A stretch of DNA of 64,000 nt from Symsagittifera roscoffensis (taxonomy: Eukaryota > Xenacoelomorpha > Acoela > Convolutidae), in contig NC_087062.1 in NCBI RefSeq assembly GCF_963678635.1, forward strand, positions 91,489,845 through 91,553,844, written 5' to 3'. Position 1 is the first letter of the stretch. Each line of letters opens with the position of its first letter. Position numbers and translations under genes: made by a program. Below are positions 40,973-55,800 of this stretch, in pieces. Below the pieces are notes generated by a model. The model ran no database searches. It had not been told where the DNA came from and worked only from the letters and a program-made list of their open reading frames with translations.

Positions 40973-43409
40973 ACTTCCGATGCTATTTTCATTCTTTTGT
41001 CTCGGTATTTTTTTGTTTGAAAATTAGCCTTTTCCACTATGATAGATCTAGTTTTTTTAACAGTTTCGATTTTTTTTCGGTTTTTTGTGTTGTATCGCAA
41101 GTGGTGCAAAGCTCAGCCTGCCTGTGTATGGAAAGTGTTGCCAAGCTCCATCTTGCCCGTGTGAGAACTTTTTTTTGTTGTGACAGGAAATCAGTATGAG
41201 TGATCTTTTAACGCAAAATTCTCCGAATTTAACAATGCAATGCAAAATTTGATCGAGAAGTTCTTAAGAAAAATAACATTCGTTTTTACAATAGACTTTT
41301 TTTTCCAAATAGGGTTTTAGGGTTTTTTAATTTCCAACACAGACGCGAAGTGGATTTTGGCAACACTTGCGATACAATTGGAACACTTCATTTCAAGAAA
41401 TTGACATAAAACTTTAAAAACTATATACTAGAAAACTCTATACCTACAAATTCACATGTTTGTCTCGGATGATGTGCATTAACCTCTATAACGAACATTG
41501 AGAATCAATGAAAGAACCTCAACCAAAGAAAAAAAAATGGGTCGACCTTAATTAAACCGGAAGCGAAACTGTTATCATAAAAACGCAAGCTATAAAATAT
41601 TTGAAATCAAAATTTTTTAAAGCTATCCCTCCTAAAACTGACAAAAAAAACCAAAATTCGCTCTTGAAACTCGCAACAAAAGTTTGCTAAGCCAATGAAA
41701 AAGTAAGAGAACCCTTTTAACAGAAAACAGATTATTAAAATCAAGGGTTGCTAAATTACCAACTACAGAAAATTTTTTAATGGCAGTAAAGACTATGAAA
41801 TCAGCTGAAGCTGAAGTAGTTTGAGGTTTTTTCGAATATGTTTTATTGATGCGAGATGAAATGCGTATTTTTTTAAAGTTCAAAACCCCAAAACTTCCGT
41901 TGTTTTTCTACTAGCATGAAGTGATTAGCCGCTAGTGTACGGGAGATACTATTACCCATTCATACATATGACTCATAGTGGAATTGCGCGGAGTAATGTA
42001 TTTTTTCTGCAACCTGTTTATTGGATCGAACATGTGACTGCGAAGCCAATTAAACAAGGAAAGTTCTAATAAATTGTTTTTTTTTTCGCTTAAACTTTTA
42101 ATCTCATATTTGTCAGAGTAGTTTTCGAGAAAAAAGGAAAAATTTTTGCAAATTTTTGCTAATGGCGGTAACTCCAGAGTTCGGACGTTTCAATGGAAAT
42201 AATAAGTTTTCTTAGAAAAATTTAGGAGTCCATGCTTCTGCAGGAAAAAAGTGCAAGCAGTTTATTCGATTGAATCCTAAATCTCAAATCCTTAATCTCA
42301 GGGTATAGAGTCTAAAAAACGTTCACAATCATAATTAATTTTTACTTTTCCGACTGTTATATTGTTTTTCTAAAAACGGAGAAACTCACAAATTGTTTTT
42401 TAAAATTAATTCATTTATTTTCGAATTGGAAAGGTCGTTTTAGAGAAGTATCTAAATATCGGTCAAAAGAGCAAAAACTTGATTTTTCCGCAGGCCATAA
42501 ATTTTTTTCTGGGAAAAATTACAGACTATCCGTTTATGCTCGGCAGCTTTCCTCGTTCCGTTTTTTCAATTTAATCAAAAATCTGAGATTGAGGTTCGAA
42601 AAAACGATCAAAGAATCAAAACTTTGAATTTTCTGACAGCAAGTAAAAAAAAAGAAACTTGGCGCAGCCCTAATATAGAAAATGTTTTCACAACCCATGT
42701 TTTCGGTCGAATCTAACATCTCGGATTTGGTAGGGTAGCTAATGAGAAACTGAAAATTCCAAAAAAAAAATGGTTCAAAACTTTTCCGAAGGCTGTAGAA
42801 AGTGGGGAAAGTTAAAAAGCTACTAAGTGATTACGCAGCCAGACAAGAGAGTAGACTTTCTTTCCATTGGAACCATTGTTTTGAAAAATACTAGGGTATG
42901 TTTGAAAAATACGAAAGATTCTGAGAACTGTTCCAATAAAAAATTTAAGTACCCAAGCTTTCCATACGAACTGCTAACGCAAACTGAATTCGAGAAAATC
43001 GGCCCACCAATATATTTGGCCCAGCTAAGCCTTTTCAAATAGTTTCATACAATTTATGTCAAAATTATCAATCTTGTCTTGAATAGTTGCACAGAAAACG
43101 ACATAAACGCGGAGAAAAACTTGTTCATTTGCTCGTCGAAATCAAAAAGTTGCAAATTCAACTTCAATTTTTCTAAAGTATTATTTAAGCTGTAGTTTTC
43201 ACATAAAGCGATGAACAAAACGTGGAACATCATATTGCTAAGCGTGAATAATTAAAATGAACAGAGCTACTGCTTGGTTCACAATGGTAAATTTTCAACA
43301 CAGGCAAAGATGCGCTTCGCAAACAGAAGCCAGAGCACGACGAAAAAACACGTTTTTACAGTGAAATAAGAAAAGATATACATAAGCCTCGAATTAGTTA
43401 AATTTGCAA

Positions 43410-43490
43410 CCTATCGGGTTTAAACCTGCGACTTCCAGATAGGGAGTCTCACGCCCTGCCCTATCGGTTACAAACGCACAACTACGGTAA
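43410..43490 (-). repeat. tRNA-like SINE head
   Basis: On the - strand an A-box-like GATAGGGCAGGGCGTGAGAC and a B-box GGTTTAAACC are spaced as in a tRNA. There are no matching acceptor stems, so it is not a functional tRNA gene. Confidence 0.5.
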
Positions 43491-44024
43491 ACACCAGTGA
43501 CACATTAAGCAGTTGCATATGCTAATACATTGCCAATGCGATGCGGCAAAAATAACACAAAAAAATTAATAGACACACTTATGCATGAAATAATTTGGAA
43601 TATCACAAACTGCAGGCATTCACACTAACTGCAATATTGCTGGCTTCAGTTTTTTGCTGCAAAAATTAGTCTGTACAGGGTAGTGAAAAAATTTAATTAA
43701 ATTTGAAAAATTAAACAGAGGCGAAGAGGAGCTTTGCAACACTTGATGCAAAAAAGCCTGAAAAATGAAGTTGAAAAAAATACTTGAAAAGTTGAAAACG
43801 ATACACTTACAAAAACTTCATGGTTGTATAGAAAAATTCAAAAAATCAAAACTTTGAATTTAAAAAATTCAAAATCAATAATCTAGCGGCAACAAATTTT
43901 GAGTCGAAACCACTTTTGAGCTTAAAACGAAACTGTTGTCATTAAAAACTTTTAAATTTTAAGGGTTTTTACGACCCCTTCACTTTGAAACATAATCGCA
44001 AGCAAATATTTTCCCTCGTTATTT

Positions 44025-44075
44025 ACGAAAAGTCTAGTGCCCGATTGCAATATCCTTGATGGTCGCAAGGGTAAA
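44025..44075 (-). repeat. GTCTAGTACCCGATTG hairpin repeat
   Basis: Shares AAAGTCTAGTGCCCGATTGC...GCAAGGGTAAA with copies at 53183, 55891 and 62258 and, inverted, at 26346 and 39582. In other copies it ends in a CTTGC-TTATC-GCAAG hairpin. Confidence 0.65.
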
Positions 44076-45412
44076 AAAAGCGTTAGACAACTTGAAGGGA
44101 TTAGAGGAGTTTAGAGCTTCAACTCCAGTAAGAGCTCAAAATTTACGGCTCAATTGCAGCTGAAAGAAAACCATTGTGATGTAAAATGATACATTTTTCA
44201 AGTATTTGATTTCAAGAACCATTAAAACCAAGCTAGTTCATTTCCGTCTTAAGAAAATTTTTTAAAATGCCCAGTTTGCATACACTACATCAAGTGTTTT
44301 TACAATCCTTTTTAAAACCAAGAGTTCTTTTTGATGGGAAAACTGGACAATAGAAGAAACTGGCAATCTTATTGAACTACGGATATTTTAAGTGACCCAT
44401 TTTTAATTTGATCACCTACAACGAGCTAAAAATGTTCAAATAAAATCTTTCGTGGTAGCGAATAACAATGAGGTACTGCTTCTTCCAGCTAGTACCTGGC
44501 AGTCGTTGAAATTAAATTCACCTCTGAAACTAAAGATAACTCTGTACTTACCAACTACTTTGGTTCAATATGAATTGAAATAATATACGTCGGGGTATTG
44601 GAGTTGTCAAATACCCTTAGCAAGCATTTCAATGACAAAAACAGATTATTACAAAACTGAATTTGAATCATATGAAAACTAAGAATTGCATAGAAATTTT
44701 ACTACAAAAACATAATAATTTAATTATATTCGAATGAGACCATCTGTCTGTCGAAAAAGTGAGAAATTCAATTTGATTTTTGGCAAAGAGATGGACCCAA
44801 ATTTACTGCAAACGGCTAAATCCACCATGTAAAAACACATTAAAATTTAAATTGTAAAAACTATCGAATAACTCTAATTTGCGAAAACAGACAGGGGAGC
44901 AATGCAGAAGAAAAATAGCAATGAATCTATTGTGACAATCATTCATCTTAATCGATCAAAAATTGTTTTTTCATTAAATTTGTCCATGATTTTTACTAGC
45001 AGGCCATACCAGCATTTAAAGAATCAAATTGGATAAACAAATAGCATGCAATGCAATTGAAACTATATTTATGACCGCAAAGATGACGCAAAAATACGAG
45101 CAAAACATAACTTCAACAAGCTGCAACATCGAATAATTGTAGCGAGTCCTCTCTTCAACTCAATTTATATCTTGGGACAAAATCAGACCTATGAGGAAGC
45201 GAGAGAAACCTCGACCTGTTGACAAGTTTTGAACAATTTGAGTAATTATTTGAGTCGACTGCTGTTTCGTGAATTAAATATCATCTAGCTTAGATGGTTA
45301 AATCCGATCAAAAAGAGGGCGTATCTGTGGACTGGCAGCGGATCTTATGACTTCGGATTTAAAATGCATCCAATCAAAGGGAGTGTTAGTTTCGACCGAT
45401 AGGGGGGCGGCG

Positions 45413-48400
45413 TTACAGGTTGTATGCGACATAGATGGGCATGAATTCGTCAGATATGAAGCTATCTCTCAAGGTCATTCTCTGTTTCTCTCCTCTGGGG
45501 TTGAAGGGAATGATGCAGGGGTCTGTGAGGACTACCACACCCACTATGAGATTGTGCTCCTCTATCACTGCATTCACAATGAGGGGGATGGCGTTCAGTG
45601 CCTCTGTCTCGTGAGCACTAATCTCGGCCACCACCACCAACATGTCCGAATAAGAAAACACGGCACTAGAACATCAAACATATCACAATGTGGTCAAACT
45701 TTTTCAGTTCTTTCCTACTATTGACGCTACATACTCCTAACAAAAAATATAGCCCTCAACCAGGGGCGGAATGCCCCTCCCCTCCCCCCAGGGATTCGAC
45801 CCCCTACCGACCCAAAGGGTCCCCCTTTGTACTATTTTCAGATATCCATTTTGGGTGACGGACTCAAAATGCGCCTTTGGCGCCAATATATATTAATTTC
45901 GAGGGGGGAGCGAGTGCCGAAAAAACGCAATTTTTTGGTCAAAATTTCCCAAAAATGCCTCAAAACGCATTTTTTTTCCACAGTTTTGGCCAAGACAAGG
46001 TCTTTTTAGTGCTTTCGCTGAGCTCGAAAAATCAATTTGGTCGACCTACAAAAAAGGTCGACAAAATTTTCAAGTGATGCTAGATGTTGGTTACCTTTCA
46101 GAGACTAGATTGGGACAGCATCTCTTCACTGTGTCTTCTATGTCCGAGGGGTAGTACACTCCCTGCCTCACAGGAATCTTCTCGGCCATCGATCCCACCA
46201 CGTACAGCGCGTCATGACGCTCTAAACATATTCAACCACAGTGACAAATTACCCAGAGATAACTCACAATTTCACAGCTATACAACATAGGCTAAAGAAA
46301 TACTTGAAAAATCAATCAAAGTTGACAGTTAATACCGGATGTTGCCAAATTACCTTCAACACTTCGCTTTCGGAGCAAAAACAAGGATAGAATAAAAATA
46401 AGGATAGCCGATGGCTGTGCAAGTAGCCCAGAATGTTCCGACCATACTCTTAAGAAAAATACATAAACGCTTTTTTTCAATTTAATGTTTTTTTGCTATT
46501 TTTCCAATTTTTTTGCAGAAATTGTTCTGAAATGTTGAAGTTTTTTTATTCCGAATATGGCGCTGAAAAACACTTTGAAAAATAATTTTAATTGAGTTCA
46601 ACTAAAGTTTCGAGGGTTATTCTTCTAGAATAAGCCTGCTCGCTTATTCAATTTATACAAACTCAATTTCAAACCGGTTTCTCTCGACACTGGGAGAGCG
46701 CTTTAAAAAATTTTCAATGTCGTTCGAATCAGGGCTGAAATTTTCAAATCGTAGCAATGTCTTGGAAAAAAATTTTCATAGACGAAACTTATTTTAGGCG
46801 CATTTGGACAAATAGAGAAGCCAAAAAATTAATTATTTAAGCAGAGCAGAACCCGCTTTTGATTGCCAAAATTTATCCGTTAACAGTTATTATACTGTTT
46901 GCAATTTCGCCTGAATTAGAATAATGTGAAATTACACCAGTTTTTTTTTACTTAAGTACAAAAAAACTGCAGCATCACGAGGCTAAACTCTGTCTTATTT
47001 GAATTTGAATTATAAGCAAATTCCGCAAAAAGACCACCTGTCTTCGATCTTGTGTTTCATTTGATTGTGCTGACAAAAGTTTAACATGTTTATAGACTTG
47101 CTCTGGAGTAAGCCTATCCAGACGCGAAATTGCTCAGAGCGATCATGCCTACCTCCGTCGGCGTGTGTGTATTCTGTGCGTCGTATGAAGCCGAGGTACC
47201 CAGTGCGTGCGAATGTGAGACTGTCCCTGGCAACATCCCCAGTGTCCAGTCTGGCGTTCAGCTGACTACCTGGACTGCCCACTGGAGTGTCTGTGAAGAA
47301 CTTGGCCACGTTGTGCTGTGAGCTCACCCAGATCTAAAAATAACAAACACATTGTCAACTTTTCCAGGGACACTTTTCCTGACATCGGGTTAATCATTGA
47401 TAATATAATTTTCAGATAACTGGATGAAAAGGCAAGTTAAGCGTTGCGCTCGCCCCACAATCCAAACAACCCCTTGGTCACAAAGAGATCGTTATATCTG
47501 CAGCAACATTTGTTCTGTAATTATGGGTACCTTAATTTAATGGCAGCTTAATAAGACGCTTGAAAACATCGCCAACACACAGTTGGAAATATCCAAAAAC
47601 ATGGACGCTCGGAGAGCAAAAACATGATAAAATATATAGATTTTTTTCAAGTTGAATTCCCACAATCGTCACTGTTGCCACTATTTCGATAATATGGAGA
47701 CCTGGTCTGTTATTATTGATGAAAGTTCAAAGTTTCACACTTTTTCCGGCTGCTTGGCATCCAGGTGCATTTCTCGTAAGAAAAAATATGTTTAATTGAG
47801 TTTTTGTATGTTCCTATTTAAATTTACTAGTCTGCAACATATTAAATGCTGGAAACTTAAAAATTACTGTTGTAAAACTACTTTTTGTAAAAAAAAATTA
47901 CCGTTGTTAATTCGATATTGATAAACTTGCGTTTACTAATTTTTACAGAAAAACTGATTTATTTTGAATATGTTGCCATCTTCCCATTTTGTAGCAACAC
48001 ATTCAATGTGGACAGAGAAGCAAAAAAGGCAATAACTTTGAAATCAGAATGCTTCAATTAGCATACTCATTGGCAACGCAATAAACTTTCCATTGAACGA
48101 AACAAGTGGAACTGAACTTGAAAACCAAAAACACACTGCAAAAATCGAAATTTAGCAAGATATTTTTTGACTGAAAAACAAACCAGACGAATTAAATAAT
48201 CAGGACAAACAGCGTAAATTCCTTCGTTCATTAACGCTCCAGAAATCCGGTGCCCAAACGCGAAAAAAAACTAATTTAAGCGGGAACAAACTAGAAGACT
48301 TATTGCTAAACAAAAACAAAAAAATCGAAATAAGTGATATTTCAGTAATTTCACTACTTTGCTCATTTAAACTTAGATAGTGATCAAACTGGAGGCAGTC

Positions 48401-49846
48401 ACCTCTCCCAATCGAAGATCTGGACATTGTTGCAGGGTGTATGGATTAGCAATGACGATTTTCACTCCAGGCAGGATAGTAGCACTCTCGATCAACTTCA
48501 GACTTCCAGGGGCTCCCTTCGCAACCACCTCCACTCTGAAACAACACTCGTTAAAACCTTTCTGTTCCTTACTTCAACGCCGCGAGGCACAACTTTCTAG
48601 CATATTGAAAAAAATCATTCTGATCAGAAAACAAACTGCGGTAAAAAGCTGAAAAAGCTTAAAATCTCCCAGTCTCTTTGTTTGTTTCGTAGATAAATAG
48701 TTATCGCAGCCTTTATGTTGAACATTTTTCCATTCACTAACTTGCGAATGCATAAAGAGCAATAGATCGAATTCTTTGCAAACCTAGAACATGAATTATC
48801 AAACTTGTTATTTCATGAAAGCTAACAAGGTAACAAGGGCAATGACGTCAGATGAAAGCTGAGATATCATACACAAACTCATACCATCATTCTATGCTCA
48901 AGACCTCAAAGTGAGTGTCTGTGATTCTATTGACTGATCAAACATCAAACTAGCAGCTCGTCAACTGACCTGTCAAATCGCAATGCTTCTTTCGATACAA
49001 ACACAGCAGAAGTGTCAGTGGAAAGTCCATTGCAGTGGAAACAGACAGCAGGGTTAACTCTGCATCCAAAAGCGGACGCTAGCACTTTGTCGTTGAGGCC
49101 TAGAGGCTTGAATAGAAGGAGAAACTGGGATATAAATGAGGCTCTTGGTCGTTCTTCGGTGACTATGACGCAGTTCCTTAAAGAGTTGAGGTTGATGCCT
49201 CGTCCTTTGAGGAGCTCTACTTGTTTGTGCAACTGGGCCACACATGTCTGGATGACTGAGGATGACACGAAGGTATCTCTTGCCGAGTGCTGACTGAGAG
49301 TGCTGAACCAGACTGCTGGGTTCATCTCCATCTCCTGGGGTGAAATGAGCACAGTCTCGTGTCCAGTGAAGACGGATAGAAAACACCAGAGCACTAGACT
49401 CATACCAGAGAACGGTTCCAAGCACAGCACCAGCTGAAGCAATGAAACCCAATCAACAACAAACTAGTACCAAAAAATCCGAGTTCAATTATATCACAGC
49501 AGAAATTCTACTAGCAAAATGTTAGTTTCTATTTCAAAACAGAAGCAATGATTAGTTTTATTTCAGTTATCAATAAAAAGAGCTCAAAACTCAAAATATA
49601 TATTCAATTAGTCACCTTTCTGGACGGATACAGTTCCAGAGCGCGTTTCATGGACCTACAGCACGCAGCCAACTGTGCATGGCTCACTTCCACTCCTTGC
49701 AGTATACCCTGTGCGGAGACTGACAGGTCCAGATAGCAGGTGGATCCTGGCCCGTCTTTTGGCAGGTAGTTTTCCAGTTGCACCCTCCCACGCATAGTCT
49801 CGTCTGCGTTGATCAGAGGAGGTAGAGGCTTCGCTCCTCGGATTTC
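45413..49846 (-). CDS. DIP2: DIP2 exons 7-12: second adenylate-forming domain
   Basis: Includes YLDLSVSAQGILQGVEVSHAQ (49616-49846); GMSLVLWCFLSVFTGHETVLISP and FGCRVNPAVCF (48970-49433); LPGVKIVIANP and LGE|IWVSSQHN (48403-48535 into 47153-47333); ARTGYLGFIRRTEY; RHDALYVVGSMAEKI (46095-46221); and the conserved C-terminus ending AYNL (45413-45665). The stop is TAA at 45413-45415. No poly(A) hexamer is seen within 400 bp downstream. Confidence 0.92.
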
Positions 49847-52800
49847 CTGCAACATATCACAACATTAGTTTCGACTACAGATTATAAACAGACTTCCTAC
49901 CAGTGAAGCCCATATTATTGTGAAGCAAACCAATTTGAGAAAACTGGATCAATGGGTAAAATTTTATTTTGCTGAGAAATCTGATAATTTAGTCCCATTT
50001 TCGATATTAGAGAAATCTCGACGTTTTTCGTGACCTTTACACTTTTGCTGTTTGATAGTGGAGTTATTTTTCTTTTTCTGAACCAAGGACATGAACTGAA
50101 CTTAACTAAAATGAAATGAGCTGAACTATATGAAATGAACTAAAAGAAATCAAAAGTCAAACCGCCAAAAAGTTAATTTGAGTCTGAACAATATTAAGGA
50201 CTTTTCCAAAAAAAAATGCAAAATCTTATTACGACCTATATAAGAGTCTGAACTACGTTCATCGACTCTTAAACATAACAAATAATAAACACGGAGCAAA
50301 ATTCACAGACCAGATGAAAATCTTTGCTCATCTATTTTTTGTCAGTTCTGACCTTTGAATTTTTGAGGGATCTGACTAGGTGCGAGCTTGTGACGATGGC
50401 GACCACTTTTGAAGCGGCCACCAGCACTTTCACAGTCGACAAGAACTTCTCTGCATGCTCTGCTGTTCCTCCACTTCCAGTGCTAATATGCAAAGAAGGT
50501 GGGGCTCTTAATAATACTGGAATACATCCAGCATATAATACTGCGTATAGGCCTATAATTAGCTCCAGGCCCGCCGGGTATAGCACGGCTACGTGCGATC
50601 CAGGGTTCGGACACCTGGCTTTGACTAGCATGGCCAGACGTTCCGCTCGCTTCTTAAGCGTGATTGCATCCATCTGACAAATGGGAATCGCTTTTGAGTT
50701 CATCAGCGTAAATAGTCGGCTGTTGTTCTGCTCGTCAGCTCCTCGCCATTTTAGCACCTCGTGAACATATTGCATACTGGGGTTATCGTCGCTCATTTCT
50801 CCTGTTCCTTGCAACCCGTGAGCCGGGATTCCCATCGGGTCACCTCCTACCAACATACTGAAGGGTTCACCCGAGTCTTGATTCATTTCAGCTTTCGGAG
50901 GTTTCAAGTTTCTGACGCAGGCCATCGGCTGCATTAACACATTACATGGGTTCAGGCGGCCTTGCAGGAATCGCTTTTTAGTTTCGTTTAAATTTAACCC
51001 ACTCAGATCTGTTTTGGGTATTCCGTTTCTGGGTAGCAATGCTAGGCAGTACAGGTCGATACCGTGGATCCTAGGAATCAATTGGACTACATTTTGCATC
51101 CAGGCTTGACTTTCGGTGTCATCGTTTTCTCCCGCTGGGTAATTTCTCTGCTCACAAACGACCACAATTTTATTCCTCCGTTTTACTTCAATCGTAAAAG
51201 CCACCACTCGGCCGCGGAAAACAAAGTTCGGCGGGTCCACTCCCAAGATAGTTGCAACAATGTCATCCGAGTTATGCATACGACCGTCCACAAAAAGAAC
51301 ATTGTCCGTTTTGCCGACAATGAATACCAGATTACTAGGACCAAGGAAACCCAGGAGTCCAGTTCGGACATAATACTCGCTTCTGATTGGCCGCCCGTCA
51401 TCACTCAAAGGTTCGACCTTGAATGTATTATTTGTGAACCCGTTGAAGTTCCAGTATCCCTGTGCTGTGGCCTGGGATGCCAGACATATTTCGCCCACTT
51501 CGTCTATCTTACATAGGTATGGCCTGTATGTCTCTTTGCCTTTCCAGTTGTGTGCCACTCGGGGTTTGATAACTGCAATTGACGCTGAAAAATAGAGCAA
51601 CTTTTTACACTGCCGTTCGACAGATATTAAAGGTCTCAAAGTGTTTCACGTTTAATTTAACAGTCAAAAACATAAGCAGATATTAGGAAAAACTTTTTCA
51701 AAAATTCTAGTTTCTTTTAGCAGCCGTTGGAGCGATGTTAAAAAGCCCAATTTTAGATTTTGTGACAACTTAAAGAAGTGCCTTTTTTTACATGTAAAGG
51801 ATAATTCGAGCCTAATTCAGAATTTCGCTCTGGAATAGAGTCAAGAAGAAATTGAAAACATAAATTGTCAAGTAGTACAACTAAACAGCACATACCACGA
51901 CATAAGAAGACCATATAAGGTTCGCTACTCTGCTCTTCAATTATAGCCTTTCAGTTACTTTATACTAGCTTGAAATAAGAAGACAAATGTTTGGGTATTA
52001 TGCACAACCGGCAGTCTGCTGGACCAGAAACCATTTGATTATACTTGAAAATAGTAAATCAAATTTGAATATTGGCTGAAGGGGAAATGTAAACAAGTTG
52101 GACCATATTTGCCACTTATTATTCACAACACGATACGAAACGCCACATTTAACACTTCGAATAAATCGAATATCTAAGGCACGGAGTTTTTTGATGAAAA
52201 AAAAACGATGAAGCAGATATCAATGAAAGCTTTTAATCTTTGAACGATTGAGCTCGCTTCAACAATTAACACAGAGGCGATACAAATAAGAATGAGCTTG
52301 ATTAAAATCAAACGGAAAAAAAAAGAAAACAAAATCGTTTTTGTCAATAAAAATTGCAACAAAAGTCCAAAATATCTGGAACAAAATTTCCTGTGCCAAC
52401 TTTACGAAGAGCTTTGGGAATACTAAAAAGAAGGCAAGTTTTTCAAAAAAGTTCTTTTTGCGAAATTAAGCAGACGAAAAGAAGCGGTTAGACAATAATC
52501 TAAATTAGTCAAAATTTTCTAATTTTCTATTTGCGAAAAGAAACTGGTCTCAACTGGAATCGAACTACCGAGACTTTGTCGATTCAAGCATGGGGTTTAC
52601 AGCAATTTTGAATGAAGCTGAACCATCGATCTACGGGAACCAAGCCAACAAAAGACGGATGATAACCCGAAAAAGTCCAAAAACTCTTAGTTTGCAAAAA
52701 AAGGGGCCGGCCGGATTCGAACCGCAAACCTTTGCCGTCTCAAGCTGTTGTATTACCCTATGCCAGACGCGCCGGATGGTTGATTGGATTTTAATTTATA

Positions 52801-55800
52801 ATTACCAAGCGGTGACAAAGATGAAAAAAAACCTGAGCAGAAACCCTTCATGTCGAAAAAAATCAAAAAAATTCTTAACTTATAAAAATTTTAAGTACCT
52901 TTTCCCTTCAGAGCATAATTCTTTTTTCGGTCGTAACGACGCAATAAGAGGCCACTAAGTCGACAAAACAAGCAGACAAATAAGGAGCTGACAATTTTGT
53001 TTGAACCGGAATAATTACCGTGTGAAAAAAAACTAGTCCTGGTCAGATTCTAACCAAGGACCTTTGCCGTCCCAGGCGAAATCGTTACCACCAGGCTAAC
53101 TGTGCAAAAGACACTGCAAAATTTTAATGCATTATGGACCAAGGTACATCAGGAATACAATCAATCTTGTGACAGAGTTGTTGACGGGAAAAAAGTCTAG
53201 TACCCGATTGTAAAACCCTTGCTTATCGCACAGGTAAAAACCTTCAAATGAGGAAACATAGCCTTAAGTTATTTGAAAACAGTTGACGAACTCAAGGAAA
53301 ACAAAAATATTAAAACCAATTTTCATAGAACAAAAACTATCACCTTAAAGCTCCTCAAAAATCAAGAAAAGTTTCTAATAAACCCAATCTGACAAAACTG
53401 ATCATCAGGTAATTTTATCCGCTGAAAATTCTGAAAAAAATTATGACTACTACTTATGACAAATGAAAACTAAGCAACAAAAGTTGAGCCATTCACACTT
53501 AATATTAGAGCAACGTAATTTTTTCTGCATCAAAAATGAATATGAAACAGTTTAAAAAAGAACATTGCCAACAGTTTGAAAAGAGTCAATGAACTTGCAA
53601 AGAAAAGTCAAATCTTGCTTATTTTGTGAAAAAACTTCAACTTTCGAATTTCTGAGAAATATATATATATATATGGCCTTAAACCTCTTGGAATTTCAAT
53701 ATCAATTTTTGATTGTCAGTTTATTGTTAAAAATAGTCCAATTTGAGAAAACTTGAGGAATTGTAAATTTTTTATTCCGTTGCGAAATTTGAAAATTAAC
53801 ATTCATATTCGCAGCTAGAAGTCGATCAGGTTTTTTGCGACCTTTACAATTTTGTTCTACGATGGCTGCGATTACCTTCCTTTAAACAAAGGAAATGAAC
53901 GGAATTTAAAATATCAACAGGAAAACCGCGAAAAATCAAATTTGAGCGAGAACAAATTTTAAGATTTTTCCTGAAAAAATCACCATGACCTATATATCAG
54001 TTCACTAAGTTCATCTATTCTTGAAAATCACAAAACCAGACCACTTAAAATTAAATTTGAGAAAAAAAATTATTGACGTTGTTCCTTGAAAACCACATGA
54101 TCTAAAAAAAAAGAAACTGAAAAATGACTCACAAGTGGGCATAATGAAACCGGAGTCTTGAAGAGTGAGAACAGTAGCTCCGTCGTCAGTCGTGGACTCT
54201 ATCTTGACCACTCCATAGCTCAGAGCACGGATGTTCAGACAGCCCCTGCCCGGCTGTTCAGAGTTAGGACGCCTGATGGAGACTGTCATCGCCTCCGTAG
54301 ATGTAGCACAAGGGCACAGCACCTACAACTCCATCCAAATTATTCACAGTACGGATTGAAATGTATTTTCTGTTGCGTACAAATTAGAAATCGATCACGT
54401 TTTTAGTGATCTTCACAATTTTGCAGTTCGATTAGCGAGTTTCCCTTCCTTGTCAATAATGAAATAAACTGACCGTAAAAATCAAGTTTAACCGCGAAAA
54501 ATTAAATATGAGCGTGAACAAATTCTAAGACTATTTTCTGAAAAAAAAATCACCAAGACCTATATAAGTCTTGACTACATTCATCGGCTTTTTTAAAAAA
54601 AATTTGTTGAAGAAAAAATTTTATTTGCACGCTTCCAATATAGTTTTGCCGGAGTAAAACAAAAATTTTCAGTTCTTAAATGAAAACTTTAAATTTAATT
54701 TCGATTGCGTAATTTATTTCGAGCGAGCTTTATTCGCTCGATATTAAACTTAATTTCAAAATTTCAAACCGGTGTCTCAATTTTAATGTCGTTCGAATCA
54801 TGACTGAAAAAGCTTAAATGTGATATATCACTCGGCCCATTATGATGATTATTAGTGGTACCTGATTTTGCTTGAAAACTATAATACCCAAGGACAAAAG
54901 TTCCTCATTTTGAATATTCGGCACAAAATGTTCCGATCAAATTGATTTAAGAAAAAATATTCAAAATTGACACAGAGGAAAAGCTGAGCTTCGCACCACT
55001 TGCGATACAAAACAAGAGAGCCGCTAAGTCAGAAAAAAAGTTCAAATTTCAAAAAAAAATTAGGTCTATCAAAAAACAATAAGGCTAATTTTCAAATTAA
55101 AAAAAGACAATGGAATGTGAAATGAGCATCAGAAGAAAATTTACCAAACGGTAACAAAGCCAAAAAAATACCTTGGCAGCAATCCTTTAAGCCAAAAAAA
55201 ATCAACAAGACTTAAGATAATAAGTCCCACTCGCCCTCAAACCACAGATATGCACACACAATTTTTTTTGGTCGCCGAAAGACGCAATACAGCCATTAAA
55301 CCGATTTAATAGAGGCCAGATTATATTAAGCCAAAGAAAAAGAAAAAGCCAAAAAAACTCTGCCGTGAAAAACGAAGTAAAATTTCTATTAAGATTTGTA
55401 TTATTTGTGCGATTCAGAGGTGAGCATAATATTTTTGCTTTCCGTGAAACCAATCGAAATTAGGTCACGTAGCCGATAAAAAAAGCCAAAGTCATTTGGA
55501 ATTAATAAAGTTTTTAGGCAAAAAAAAAGAAAACATAAAAAGTCAAGGTTAACAAAAATTACAAACATCTGAGGTAAATCCGAACACTTGCAACTATCAG
55601 AGCAACTATGTCTCAGATTTTTTCTAAAAACAACAATTCTACAATAAGACAACTAAGCCAACAGAACATAAGCAGACAAATAATGAGCTGACAATTTTTT
55701 TTAAGAAATGGAATATTTCCGGTTTAAATAAATGTACTGTCAGATTCGAACCCAGGACCTTTGCCGTCCCAGGCGTATTAGTTGTCTTCAGACCAAGTGT

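Larger units (their letters stand above)
37327..45412. other. Intergenic region between convergent TIF1 and DIP2 genes
   Basis: About 8 kb, AT-rich, with no ORF that looks coding on either strand. It contains repeat copies (37718, 39582, 40125, 41085, 41335, 43300, 43718, 44025), microsatellites (38098, 40641), a tandem duplicate (40884-40972) and a tRNA-like SINE head (43410-43490). Confidence 0.7.

Noticed and set aside
40753-41109. 118-codon - strand ORF
   Set aside because: Covers a local tandem duplicate and a SINE-like repeat; Lys/Arg-rich by composition only.
42823-43042. Overlapping 71-codon ORFs on both strands
   Set aside because: No similarity, no splice context, AT-rich intergenic DNA.
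45347-45724. + strand ORF of 125 codons
   Set aside because: Antisense shadow of the last DIP2 exon.
52700-52790. Possible tRNA gene with a perfect B-box
   Set aside because: No acceptor stem and it sits in a repeated SINE context.
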